Part shown: piece by piece, positions 1 through 9,031 of the stretch | How positions within the stretch are numbered: the stretch's first letter is position 1 | How the letters are laid out: each line of letters starts with the position of its first letter | From: Gammaproteobacteria bacterium | Lineage (GTDB): Bacteria > Pseudomonadota > Gammaproteobacteria > SZUA-140 | Direction: 5' to 3' | NCBI GenBank assembly: GCA_003230085.1 | Contig: QIGV01000070.1 | Span: 1-43,815 of the forward strand | DNA length: 43,815 nucleotides | Made by a program: the position numbers and the translations under genes | Notes under the pieces: model-generated | Seen by the model: the letters and a program-made list of their open reading frames with translations, nothing else | What the model was told of the DNA's origin: nothing | Database searches by the model: none

Positions 1-97
1 ATGTATTGTTCAATCGGCTAACCAACAGCATAGTGGAAGCCAGAATAATGATCGTCATCATCACCACGATAACAACACCACGTTGTCGTTGCGGCAT
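1..97 (-). CDS. Minor pseudopilin / PilX- or GspK-like protein, N-terminus only
   Basis: The first 32 codons of a gene that continues beyond the left edge; it is too short for the ORF track. The start is the ATG at 97-95, 19 nt after the mshK-like stop. The product begins with a short basic segment (MPQRQRG) followed directly by a long hydrophobic helix (VVIVVMMTIIILASTMLLV). That is the layout of class III prepilin-type leaders, with the peptidase site expected after the Gly. There is no Glu at position +5 of the helix, as in GspK and PilX-type minor pilins. As the last visible gene of the pilus-like operon it probably encodes a minor pseudopilin at the fibre tip. The exact subfamily cannot be told from this fragment. 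Confidence 0.6.
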   Translation of the reverse strand, partial: MPQRQRGVVIVVMMTIIILASTMLLVSRLNNT

Positions 98-116
98 GGT
101 TAGAAAGTGGCCCTGG

Positions 117-626
117 CTACCTGGCATCATCCGTCTCTGAGCGACTGCTATCCGGCTTCTCGTAGTATTCATGAACCCTACCACTGTCGAGATCCAGAAC
201 CTGTCCCGCCTTCAACAAGATAGAATTACGCTGATCCTTGCGCTGTACCATCACCCAGCCATTTTCAGCCAGACGGGCCCTGGTCCCGGCCGAAACTCTG
301 GCATCTCCTGACGCACTTGCCTTGCCATTCACCCATAGCACTCGGCGCCCATCACTACCCGTAACAATACCGTTAATTTTCAAGTGGGATGTACTAACGG
401 CAGCTGTGGATGATGTTTCTCGTTGCCTCACGTCGCCGTTCTGGCGGCGTAGCATATCCAGCCGGGCACGCTGCTCCGACGTAGTAAATAATCGCTCCAA
501 TCCTTGGGGCGATGCGGCATAGATCGGCACCGGTAATATGATAATACTAACCAGCAGTATACCAACCACCTGATGAAAACAGCGCAGAATACCTGTTGCT
601 GTAAATCTTGCTGAGTGCCTGCTCAC
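117..626 (-). CDS. MshK/PilP-like periplasmic pilus assembly protein
   Basis: A 169-residue protein with a long N-terminal signal or anchor segment (hydrophobic VVGILLVSIIILPVPIYA, cleavage plausible after YAA). It continues into a small domain reading LKINGIVTGSDGRRVLWVNG and ending GQVLDLDSGRVHEYYE. This resembles the beta-rich inner-membrane-to-secretin connector domain of PilP, GspC and MshK, where a short repeat reports on ligand or secretin contact. It overlaps the PilO-like gene by 4 nt (ATGA), so the two are translationally coupled. The assignment rests on gene position and fold-like pattern more than on a signature motif. Confidence 0.6.
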   Translation of the reverse strand: MSRHSARFTATGILRCFHQVVGILLVSIIILPVPIYAASPQGLERLFTTSEQRARLDMLRRQNGDVRQRETSSTAAVSTSHLKINGIVTGSDGRRVLWVNGKASASGDARVSAGTRARLAENGWVMVQRKDQRNSILLKAGQVLDLDSGRVHEYYEKPDSSRSETDDAR

Positions 627-1252
627 ATGAACTCCTCACCCGGTGATCCGCCCACATCCTGGCGAATGGTGTACCAGGACAACTTGCAGTCCGCCCTCAC
701 ATTTGCCTCGTTGGGCTGTACACCGTCGCTCCCCAGACGCTGTATCGTACAACCCCGAATGTCGAGAACGCCAACCCCGGCGTCATAGAGGCGGTCAAGG
801 AATTCCAGTAAATGGCCTTCGTGTAATACGTCCACCTGCAGATCCATGGTGCTGGCATATAGCTGATAATCCCCACCATCTATCAGCGGCCGCTGAGAGT
901 AGGGACGTTGCGCGTGAAGGTGGTATTGCATCGCAATGACACCGCTATTTTCACCCGTGCGGCGCAGTGACTCCAGCCACTGTAATCGTGGTTCTGTGCC
1001 GATAAACCCTGTCTTTTTTAGTATTTTATAACGACCGTAGAGTGTTTCAATAATACGCTCTGAATTTATGAGCGCTTGATAGTCGTTGACCAGCTCCTGA
1101 AGATTTTCTTCCTGATGATGTTTATCTGTAGACATGCTGTTGCGAAATTGCACACTACCAAAGACCAGTGCAATTCCGGTGATGAGCAGCGTGACACTGA
1201 ATAACAGTGGTTTACGCAAAGCGTAGAAATCTAGTTCAAAGGACTTTTTCAC
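623..1252 (-). CDS. MshJ/PilO-like inner-membrane assembly protein
   Basis: A 209-residue bitopic membrane protein. It has a short cytoplasmic stretch (MKKSFELDFYALRKP), one membrane helix at about residues 15-33 (LLFSVTLLITGIALVFGSV), a coiled-coil-like region (HHQEENLQELVNDYQALI) and a periplasmic domain. This is the standard PilO/GspM/MshJ architecture. Such proteins pair with PilN-type partners to tie the cytoplasmic ATPase and platform to the secretin. The start overlaps the end of the upstream PilMN-like gene by 17 nt and the stop overlaps the PilP-like gene by 4 nt, which supports a single operon. Confidence 0.65.
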   Translation of the reverse strand: MKKSFELDFYALRKPLLFSVTLLITGIALVFGSVQFRNSMSTDKHHQEENLQELVNDYQALINSERIIETLYGRYKILKKTGFIGTEPRLQWLESLRRTGENSGVIAMQYHLHAQRPYSQRPLIDGGDYQLYASTMDLQVDVLHEGHLLEFLDRLYDAGVGVLDIRGCTIQRLGSDGVQPNEANVRADCKLSWYTIRQDVGGSPGEEFM

Positions 1253-2834
1253 TATTATTCCTCATCCTGATACTTACGCTGAATTTCGCATTCTCCAGAT
1301 TTTGTTGGCTACCGAAATGGCCCTCGACTGCGGCGTTCTGCTTGACGTTGAGAGGCAGAGTCAAAATTTTTACTGCAGCAACGCCCGGCTGTCTACGCAG
1401 GACATCTGTAAATGCTTCAATATTACTGTGAGCACGCAAATAGTTGCCGTCAAATGGAGAAATTTCGCCTTTAATGACAGCACGCTGAAACCGTTCCTGC
1501 TGATGATCTGCTGAGTCAGGTAAGTTGAAATCTTCCTGATCGATCTCCATGTCATCTACAGTGCTCACACTGTTATCTGTTTCAGAATCGTTATACCAGG
1601 CAATTTCATTAAGCTGAAAATTTGAATACTTGCCCAAACCATGACTTATCTTTAACAGCAGTGGCCGCAGCTGCATGCGCTGGGCATGAATAAAATCAGC
1701 TAGCCTGATCGCTGCAGAAATATCCTCTGCAGCAACCGGGATATCCGGTAAACGGTTGACAACCGTGCTGTAACGGTCCTGAGCCTGTTCGGCAAGATGA
1801 GCCGCCTGATTAGCCTGCTGCCGGTAGATCATGCCATCGCTGATATTGACCCCGCTCCACAACAGTGTGCCAACAATTAGGGCAACCCCGGCGGACTGTA
1901 ACCCTTTGCGAATTCTATGTGTAATGAAATGGCGCTGATGGTGAGGCTGGGCATAACAATTAGGGCGCGAGGATTTCTCTATCAAATATATGAAAATCCG
2001 GTCGCAAAAAGCTTCATCATTGGAATCTTTCTGCCCTAGCTTTTTCGCGATATCATCGATACGTTTAAGCTGATAATATTCCGCGTTGCGTTCAGCAAGT
2101 TGCGTTTCCAGATTTTCCAGGTAACGGCCCCCGCTGATCAAGCAGACATCCAGCTTCTCTTCCGGCGTCAGGAAATGCAATGAACCTAGATAGCGTTTTG
2201 TCTTACTGATTTCGTCGCCAACGAACCGGGCATGTTGCTCCGAATCCGGTGCCTGCACCGGAGACAGGCGACTGAATTTCAGTCGGCCATTTTCAAGATA
2301 GGATTGCCGCAGCCCGCTATTTTTATTTAGTGTCAGCAGCAACACCTTGGTTTTATTAAAGCCGAGAGTACTGGCAAGCCTTTCACTCAATAGCGGTACA
2401 GAATGGATCCCCACCAACGGCATATTATGGGACTGTAGGCATTCCATCCATTGGTCGACGATACCTGGGTTGCCGAGCGCGCTGAAAAGTACATTGTCAT
2501 CACGCCTATTTTCCTTTAAGCGTTCCAGTACCCGGCTATGACGGTAGGTTGTAGTATGAAACAGACGAGAGGAATGGCGTTTATGTAGCGCGATACGGTC
2601 GCGTCCCATAATATGGGGGATTGATTCTACCCGAAATTCTTCTTCTATTAGATCGGTCAGAATGACTACGGGAATCTGACCGACCACACTCAGATATGCA
2701 GCGAAAGCGCCCACACCTTCATCATCGGCCTGAAACGTACCGATTTCATGTATGTCGTGGCCGACTTTTTCATATACCGTCAAACCAAAGCCAGTTAAAT
2801 TTAGAATTAGCTTTGCCACGTTTTTACATCCCAA
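1236..2834 (-). CDS. PilM/PilN-like fusion protein (MshI-like)
   Basis: A 532-residue protein. Residues 1 to about 300 form a soluble cytoplasmic domain without a signal peptide. This is followed by one membrane helix (SAGVALIVGTLLWSGVNI) and a periplasmic tail of about 200 residues with a coiled-coil-like stretch (QQANQAAHLAEQAQDRYSTV). That is the layout of GspL and of MshI: an actin-like PilM-type domain fused to a PilN-type membrane domain, which anchors the assembly ATPase. The tail contains an acidic insertion (DDMEIDQEDFNLPDSADHQQE). The ATG at 2834 overlaps the end of mshG by 11 nt. I see no clear ATP-binding motif in the N-terminal half. Confidence 0.6.
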   Translation of the reverse strand: MGCKNVAKLILNLTGFGLTVYEKVGHDIHEIGTFQADDEGVGAFAAYLSVVGQIPVVILTDLIEEEFRVESIPHIMGRDRIALHKRHSSRLFHTTTYRHSRVLERLKENRRDDNVLFSALGNPGIVDQWMECLQSHNMPLVGIHSVPLLSERLASTLGFNKTKVLLLTLNKNSGLRQSYLENGRLKFSRLSPVQAPDSEQHARFVGDEISKTKRYLGSLHFLTPEEKLDVCLISGGRYLENLETQLAERNAEYYQLKRIDDIAKKLGQKDSNDEAFCDRIFIYLIEKSSRPNCYAQPHHQRHFITHRIRKGLQSAGVALIVGTLLWSGVNISDGMIYRQQANQAAHLAEQAQDRYSTVVNRLPDIPVAAEDISAAIRLADFIHAQRMQLRPLLLKISHGLGKYSNFQLNEIAWYNDSETDNSVSTVDDMEIDQEDFNLPDSADHQQERFQRAVIKGEISPFDGNYLRAHSNIEAFTDVLRRQPGVAAVKILTLPLNVKQNAAVEGHFGSQQNLENAKFSVSIRMRNNSEKVL

Positions 2835-4029
2835 TATTTCCGATAATATCGTAGATAGGTCCCAGCACGGATATCATCAGCCAGCCAAGCAATGCGCCCA
2901 ACACAACTGTCAGTGCAGGCTCTATCAACTTTTGTACCCGTTCGATTGAATCTTTTATCTCGCGATTATAAAAATAGCTGACATTGGATAATGAACTATC
3001 CAGGGCACCGGTATTCTCACCCACTCTAATCATACGTATGATTAGAGTGGGAAACAGCTCGGCTGCCTCAAAGCTGGCGCTCAATCCAATGCCATCCCCG
3101 ATCTGGAGTCGAGCCCGCTCCAGGGCACCTTCGATGACTTTATTATCGACAAGGGTTTCGCTAATCTTGATGCACTCAATGATTGGAATGCCCGTGGAAT
3201 ACATTAAGGCAAAATTATTGGCGAAGCGCGCCAATATTATTTTTCGCAGAATGGGCCCGACAAACCACAAATGCAATTTGAGATCGTCTGTCCAATAGTG
3301 AACTGATGGATTAACACGCTTCAGATATTTAATCAAAGCGACAACTACAACAGGCGTGGCAAGAATCAGATGCCAGAAGCTAGTGAAAATATCAGAGATG
3401 TAAATTAGGGCCCGGGTATGAGCCGGTAATTCATTCCCCATATTCTGGATAAATGAAACCAGCTGTGGTACCAGATAAGTCATCAGAAAAAAAATAACGC
3501 TCAGGACGACAATAGCCACAAAAGCGGGATACATCACGACCTTTTTGGTGTGTGACACTAACTCATCTTGCCATTTCAATGTTTCCGTCAGTTCAGCAAG
3601 AATTTTTGGTAGCGCGCCGCTTAGCTCCCCGGCTCTGACCAGGTGAATAAATACATGGTTAAAAACGCGGGGAAAACGCTCCATAGCCTGGGAGAGCGTT
3701 TTTCCACCCTCGATATCCGTGATCAATGCTGCGATAGTCTCGCGAAACTGCTGGTTGGTCACGCTGTCTCGCAAATCCACCAGGCCTTCCAGCATAGGAA
3801 CACCTGCCCGAATTAACTGCTCGAGATGGAAACAAAAGGTAATCAGCTCAGGCCGCCCCACGCTTCCATGCCTGAATCCGCCACGGCGCTGCCGTGCCGG
3901 ACGATGGCTGATGATGTCCAACCCCATGCACTTTAGACGCTGTTCCAGGTCTGCATCATTGTTTGCATCGATGTGCCCGACGACAGATTTACCCCTGGCA
4001 TCAATCGCCTTGTACTGAAATATGCTCAT
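2824..4029 (-). CDS. mshG: MshG-like platform protein (GspF/PilC family)
   Basis: A 401-residue polytopic inner-membrane protein, the usual length for GspF/PilC/MshG. The N-terminus (MSIFQYKAIDARGKSVVGHIDA) is the family's typical opening. Two T2SF repeats follow, the first with EQLIRAGVPMLEGLVDLRD and AMERFPRVFNHVFIHLVRAGELSG. The second has FALMYSTGIPIIECIKIS and LFPTLIIRMIRVGENTGALD. The last membrane helix is near ALTVVLGALLGWLMISVLGPI. It converts ATPase motion into fibre extrusion. Its start shares one base with the mshE stop (TGATG). A perfect 32-bp palindrome lies in the second repeat without breaking the frame. Confidence 0.9.
   Translation of the reverse strand: MSIFQYKAIDARGKSVVGHIDANNDADLEQRLKCMGLDIISHRPARQRRGGFRHGSVGRPELITFCFHLEQLIRAGVPMLEGLVDLRDSVTNQQFRETIAALITDIEGGKTLSQAMERFPRVFNHVFIHLVRAGELSGALPKILAELTETLKWQDELVSHTKKVVMYPAFVAIVVLSVIFFLMTYLVPQLVSFIQNMGNELPAHTRALIYISDIFTSFWHLILATPVVVVALIKYLKRVNPSVHYWTDDLKLHLWFVGPILRKIILARFANNFALMYSTGIPIIECIKISETLVDNKVIEGALERARLQIGDGIGLSASFEAAELFPTLIIRMIRVGENTGALDSSLSNVSYFYNREIKDSIERVQKLIEPALTVVLGALLGWLMISVLGPIYDIIGNIGM
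3020..3051. repeat. Perfect 32-bp palindrome inside mshG
   Basis: The 16-base arm CCCACTCTAATCATAC is followed at once by its exact reverse complement, with no spacer. It encodes the conserved FPTLIIRMIRVGEN stretch of the second T2SF repeat. Because of the symmetry, the opposite strand encodes nearly the same peptide, and a shadow ORF on the plus strand reads PTLIIRMIRVG as well. As DNA it could extrude a cruciform; as RNA it would form a very strong hairpin in the middle of the operon transcript. Confidence 0.97.
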
Positions 4030-5732
4030 CAGTGAATGCGTGCCGTGAGATCAATGACTCGTGAGACTTCTTCGAGTGTCGTAGAGCCATCAAGAATACG
4101 CCGCACACTGTCCTCGGCAAGCGGACAAAATCCCTTGCTTATGGCTACCTCGGTAATCTCTCTGCGCGTTGCACGCCGCGCCACCAATTCATCAAGCTCA
4201 CTGTCTATCCACAACAGCTCCATGACAGTCATGCGCCCGCGATAACCCATATGATCACAATGCTCACAACCGCATGCGCGGTAAATCACAACAAGCTCGC
4301 TGGCATCAAGGCCAAGCAGCTTACGCTCCATTTCATTGGGGCTGGATTTCTTCTTGCAATCCGGGCAGAGTTTCCGAATCAGGCGTTGGCCTATAATACC
4401 GATAATATTTCCTGCCAGAATATCGGGGACAATGCCAAGATCCAGCAAGCGGGGTATGGCGCCAATTGCAGAGTTGGTATGTACCGTAGAAAAGACCTGA
4501 TGCCCGGTCATAGCAGCCCGTAACGTCATATCGGCGGTGTCCTCGTCACGGATCTCCCCCACCAGGATGACATCCGGGTCCTGTCTCAACATGGAACGGA
4601 TACCGCTGGCAAAATCCAGCTTGACCTGTTGATTTACAGAGGTCTGACGAATCATGGCCATAGGATATTCAACCGGATCCTCCAGGGTCATGATATTGAT
4701 CGCCTCGCTGTTGATATAATTCAACATCGAATACAGAGTGGTCGTCTTACCGCTCCCGGTGGGCCCGGTTACCAAAAGCACTCCCTCAGGTCGTGCCAGC
4801 ATGAGCTTCAGAGCAATCAAAGCCTCGTCCTGCAACCCCAGTTCATCCAGCGCCACTATCCCCTTCTGGCGATCAAGGATGCGCAACACGATATTCTCGC
4901 CGTGAGTAGTCGGTTGCGCCGAGACACGGAAATCTATAGGACGTCCAAACAGGGTTAAAGAAATATGACCATCCTGGGGGGCACGGGTTTCCGCAATATT
5001 CATTCCCGAGATCACCTTGAGACGTACGGCTATTGCCGACCAGTAATTACTATGCAGACTGCGCACCTGTCGTAGGACACCGTCGATTCGATAGCGCACA
5101 CGTAAAAACCCTGCCTCGGGTTCAAAATGGATATCCGATGCACCACGCTTGACCGCATCGGCAAGTAGAGCATCCACCAGGCGCACCATTGGCTGACTGT
5201 ATTCGTCACTGTCGCTCTGGAGAGTGTTGTAATCGACCTCACCCGTTTCTATTTCTTGCAGGATGCCATCGACGGAAAGCTCAAAACCATAAAATTGATT
5301 TATCGCATTTTCAATTTCAGATTCTCCTGCCAGTACCGGTAAAATATGAATACCCTCACCAAGCAAAGCAGCCAGCTGATCAATAGCGACGACATTAAAA
5401 GTATCTGCCATGGCAACGGTAAGTCGCCTGTTAGCACTATCCAGGGACAAGGGTAGCAAGCGGTAGCGACGTGCAACATCCCTGGGAATAAGTTTGAGCA
5501 GCTCGCTATCCAGCACCACTTTGCTCAGATCAACTGATTCTTGTCCTAAGGCCTCACCCAACACATCACGCATGGTAGCTTCTGTGGTAAAGCCCAGAGC
5601 GACAATCACCTGGCCCAGCTTGTGGCCTCGCTTTTTCTGCTCAGTTAGCGCAACCCGTAACTGGTCCTGGGTCAAAATGCCCTTTTCAACCAGGATATCG
5701 CCAATGCGGCGTGGACGTGGCACTGCGCTCAT
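4029..5732 (-). CDS. mshE: MshE-like pilus/secretion extension ATPase
   Basis: A 567-residue GspE/PilB/MshE ATPase. The N-terminal MshEN domain carries the c-di-GMP-binding type repeat: RRIGDILVEKGILTQDQL ending at Q32, with a second repeat starting near KLGQVIVALGF. The motor domain shows Walker A GPTGSGKTT (about 323-331), the Asp box EDPVEY, Walker B (DPDVILVGE) and a His box (TGHQVFSTVHTN). Two CxxC pairs (C456/C459 and C489/C492) form the zinc site typical of extension, not retraction, ATPases. It drives assembly of the fibre through the MshG-like platform. The start overlaps the mshN stop by 4 nt. Confidence 0.93.
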   Translation of the reverse strand: MSAVPRPRRIGDILVEKGILTQDQLRVALTEQKKRGHKLGQVIVALGFTTEATMRDVLGEALGQESVDLSKVVLDSELLKLIPRDVARRYRLLPLSLDSANRRLTVAMADTFNVVAIDQLAALLGEGIHILPVLAGESEIENAINQFYGFELSVDGILQEIETGEVDYNTLQSDSDEYSQPMVRLVDALLADAVKRGASDIHFEPEAGFLRVRYRIDGVLRQVRSLHSNYWSAIAVRLKVISGMNIAETRAPQDGHISLTLFGRPIDFRVSAQPTTHGENIVLRILDRQKGIVALDELGLQDEALIALKLMLARPEGVLLVTGPTGSGKTTTLYSMLNYINSEAINIMTLEDPVEYPMAMIRQTSVNQQVKLDFASGIRSMLRQDPDVILVGEIRDEDTADMTLRAAMTGHQVFSTVHTNSAIGAIPRLLDLGIVPDILAGNIIGIIGQRLIRKLCPDCKKKSSPNEMERKLLGLDASELVVIYRACGCEHCDHMGYRGRMTVMELLWIDSELDELVARRATRREITEVAISKGFCPLAEDSVRRILDGSTTLEEVSRVIDLTARIH

Positions 5733-7386
5733 GGCTGCCCCGCAGAAACACTGGCGGATAATATACGAATACGTTGCCGCGCCGCTTCAATATCAAACTT
5801 CGCAACCTGACCGGCGGCCATATCGATGGCCCACTGATAGTATTGCAGCGCCATCCGGTCTTGATGGAGATGATCCAGACTCACGGCAAGATTAAATAAA
5901 TAATTGGCATTTTGCGGTGCGGCACTGTAGGCACGGAAATAGGACCGCTGAGCCTCCTCCCAGCGCAACTGTGCGGCATAGGCATTACCCAGTGCAAAAC
6001 GGAGATAAGCCGTTTCACCATGCTTGCGCAGCATCTGCTTAATCAGCGATTCATTGGCGCCTGAATCACCTGTAGACAACAGGTTTAGCAGTCCAGTTTG
6101 TGCAGTGCCATCCTTGGGATCAAGTTCCAGCTGACGTCGATACAGGGATTGCGCCTCATCATTATATCCTTGGCGAACAGCAACGGCAGCTAGTCCAAGT
6201 AGAGCATCACGGTTGCGGGGCTGTCTTGTCAGCACCTGCTGATAATAATGCCTTGCATCCAGTATTCTGTTTCCCTGATAGGCCTGATAGGCCGTAGACA
6301 ACAACTGGTAGATAGAGGGAGAATCTGTACGCCGCTGGGGCGAGGGGGATTCCGGTTTCTTCACAGGTGTCCTGGTCACTCTGTTTACTGGCTTATTTTG
6401 CGGTTTTTTTACCGTTTTAATCTGTGGTAGTGCGGCAGCCTGTACAGGTAGCATGGCCTTGTCCGAGCTGTTTGACCGTGGCGACATATTGGTTGCGAGT
6501 ATGACCTCACTATTTGTTGCATCCATCTGGCCCTCTTGCTCCGTATCAAGGGGCTCCGACTGACCAAAAGTCCCGGGCAATTGAGCGCACGCACCCAGAA
6601 ATAATAGCCGACAATCAATATCAGGATGGTGGCTACCAAAATGCCGAGCATCAGGAACTGGCGTTTTCGGGCAACACCCTCACGCTTGCGACTTGCTGCG
6701 AGAATTTTTGCCGCATCTGCGGGCGTGTTAATATCGAGCTGGAAATCCGCAGGATGCACCCGGCCAGAATCAGCAGTGACGGGTTCCCGAAATGGCTGGC
6801 TTTCCCTGCCCGACGTTAATGCCTCCCTTGGCTCATATATAGACAACGCAGGCGTTGCTGTAACGGCCTTACCATCCCCGGATAGTGCGGCTATTTTCAG
6901 CTGCTCGTTACTCGCGGATTGATCACTTGCCTGTAATAAATTTATGGTATCGACCGACGCCGCATCCACGACTTGCAGATCAGACTCGGCTATCCGACTA
7001 TCCGCAGTGATGGTTGCTTCAATTTCTGAAAAATCCAGTTCTGCTGCTAACGGCTCCTCCACAATATCTTCAGCCAATGCCTGTACGATGGGCGAGACGC
7101 CTTCGGTGATTTCACTATCCGTATTTTCAGTTTCCGAAATGCGTAGCTCTACCTCGAATGATTCGTCGGTATTGTGATCATGCACTGGTATAACGTCATC
7201 AGAAGCAGACACCATCGTTTCTGATGGTGGATCCCCGGATGTGCCAATATCTGGAAAATCTGGCGCCTCCTGATGAGCGGCCTGTTCAGGCTTGGGGCCG
7301 GATATTGGTTCTGTAGTGGACTGCCTATCCTTGACCTTGACCTTGTTCTGCTCTGCCTGTTTCAGTGCATCCATCAACAGGCTCAT
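5729..7386 (-). pseudogene. mshN: mshN-like TPR assembly protein, frameshifted
   Basis: Two ORFs in different frames together make one MshN-like protein. The upstream part (start ATG 7386) gives MSLLMDALKQAEQNKVK, a long acidic cytoplasmic linker and one membrane helix (FLMLGILVATILILIVGYYFWV), then runs into nonsense and stops at 6409. The downstream frame, open from about 6590 to 5729, gives a Lys/Pro-rich linker and TPR repeats (GNRILDARHYYQQVLTRQPRN, GYNDEAQSLYRRQLELDPKD, LRWEEAQRSYFRAYSAAPQN). The break lies just after the helix, near GTGCGTGCGCTC, where a duplicated GC dinucleotide would explain the shift. Start and stop overlaps with mshL and mshE (ATGA each) are intact. It is either a recent mutation or a sequencing error. 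Confidence 0.8.
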
Positions 7387-9031
7387 GAATCAGCTCCGTG
7401 TTTTTTTTCTAACGCCGGCTTATCAGTAGACCCAACCGCAGACTGCACCTGGGGCAAATATCGTCGATAGTCAGACAGATCGGTATCAATACTTGCATTA
7501 TGTGTAACGCGTGGACGCAAAAAAATGACCAGTTCTGATTTTTTGGTCGTATTATGGGTATAGGTAAATAACTTGCCTAAACCGGGAATCCGCATTAGAT
7601 AAGGAATACCGCTATCGTTCAAATCGACACTATCCTGAATAAGACCACCTAGCACAGCCGTCTGGCCGTTGTTCACGCGCAGGACAGATTCCATCTCCCG
7701 TACCTGGATCTGCGGTATCCGGCTTATCACATTGGCATCCGCCAGTGCCGGGTTGGGATCATTGACAAAGCCGATTACGCGCGAGATGGTCGGCCTCACG
7801 TTGAGGATGACCATTTCCTCCTCGCTGATCTGGGGCGTCACACTCATCACAAAACCTACCGGCACCGTATGCACAGTACTGGTAAAACTCGTCGTGACCA
7901 GGGTCTGGCCGCTGACGGTGTCCGCCTCTAGCGTAAAATAGACCAGATTGTCGAAAGCAAGGCGGTCTGATTGTTGATGGCCATAATTTTTGGACTGGAT
8001 AAAACCTTGACGTCACCAAATACCTGCAGCGATCGAACGGCCGCGCTGATATCTCCGTACTTCCCATCGATATTGGTAAACTCAAGCAGCGAAAAGGGTG
8101 GATCGGTCAAATTGGCGCCCAGTAATGACTGCGTAAAAGAGAGGCCATCCTTCCCGTCAGTCAACAGTGACCAGTCGACACCCAGCTGATAGTCATCGTT
8201 GAGTTCCACCTCAACCACGGTAGCTTCAATCAGTACCTGGCGCTGTGCATTGACCAGTACTTGATCGAGATAACGCTGAATTTGATCTTGCTGGCGTGAA
8301 TTGGCGCGCACAGTCAAAAGACTGCTCTCGGCATTGACTATGACCGATGAAGATTTATCAGAATCACGATCTTCTCCAAGAATGGCTTGAATATTTTGTC
8401 GTAAAGTTTCCCAGAATCGATTATTTGAGATGCTAGAGACCCGGGTCAGTGAATTATTGTTTCCACCACTGCTGATATTGCTACTTGAACCGCCTGCAGT
8501 GTTTGCAACAGCAGCAGCACCGGTCGTTGCAATCTGGGTGGCGACATTGACGGAGCTGATATTGTCGCGGGACATATTGACATAGTCCACACGGTAGCTT
8601 TGCAGGTAGGGCAGGTCAGGCGCGATTATCAGATTAGGACCATCAAGCACATAACTCAAATCCACCTGATTACTAATTCGCTTAAGAATCTGTGGAAAGG
8701 TTTGTTCCACCACATTAAGCGTCACCCGTCCTTGCACACCGGGATGGATATCCACGTTCAGTTTTGCATCCCGGGACAGGCTGAATAGCAGTTCCTGCAC
8801 AGGGACGTCAGTGACCGAAATATTGAAAGTTTCAATCTCCGGAACGGGCTGTGGCGGTGATAATATCGGGTTGTCGTTCACCGGCGCCGGTATTAATCGG
8901 GCACCTGCAGGCGCTGCCTGCAGGTGCCCTTCCCGGGATATCGGTTCTGACATCGAAGCACAGGCACCCAGCATAGATAGCAGGACAATGATCAGTGCCC
9001 GGCGCGGTATTTCTTTTACTCTCTTGGTCAC
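7383..9031 (-). pseudogene. mshL: mshL-like secretin lipoprotein, frameshifted
   Basis: An outer-membrane secretin in two frames. The first part (9031 to the stop at 7928) has a lipoprotein signal (LIIVLLSMLGAC, lipobox LGAC), an STN/N0-type domain (DVPVQELLFSLSRDAKLNVDI), a Ser/Asn-rich loop and the start of the secretin core (VLSSPKIMAINNQTALL). The frame is lost near 7951-7957. The next frame continues DNLVYFTLEAD and then the core (FVMSVTPQISEEEMVILNVRPTISR, GQTAVLGGLIQDS, IPGLGKLF, ELVIFLRPRV). Compared with other secretins (TALLKVVDN), about 7 nt are missing. Start and stop overlaps with neighbours are intact. If the shift is real, no complete pore protein is made. Confidence 0.85.
8899..8929. 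repeat. Perfect 14-bp inverted repeat inside mshL
   Basis: The arm GGGCACCTGCAGGC, a 3-nt loop (GCT) and the exact reverse complement form a GC-rich hairpin. It lies in the coding region just after the lipoprotein signal of mshL and encodes the linker HLQAAPAGAR. No T-run follows on either strand, so it is not a normal intrinsic terminator. In mRNA it could slow ribosomes or modulate expression of the downstream genes. Confidence 0.93.

Noticed and set aside
2984-3298. Plus-strand ORF of 104 aa containing PTLIIRMIRVG, as in MshG
   Set aside because: It lies antisense to mshG; the shared peptide is produced by the 32-bp palindrome, not by a real second gene.
5729-6580. TPR part of mshN as an independent lipoprotein gene (the frame reads LLFLGACAQL before the break)
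   Set aside because: The lipobox-like LGAC has only a few hydrophobic residues before it and no start codon with a ribosome site; a frameshifted mshN explains both halves better.
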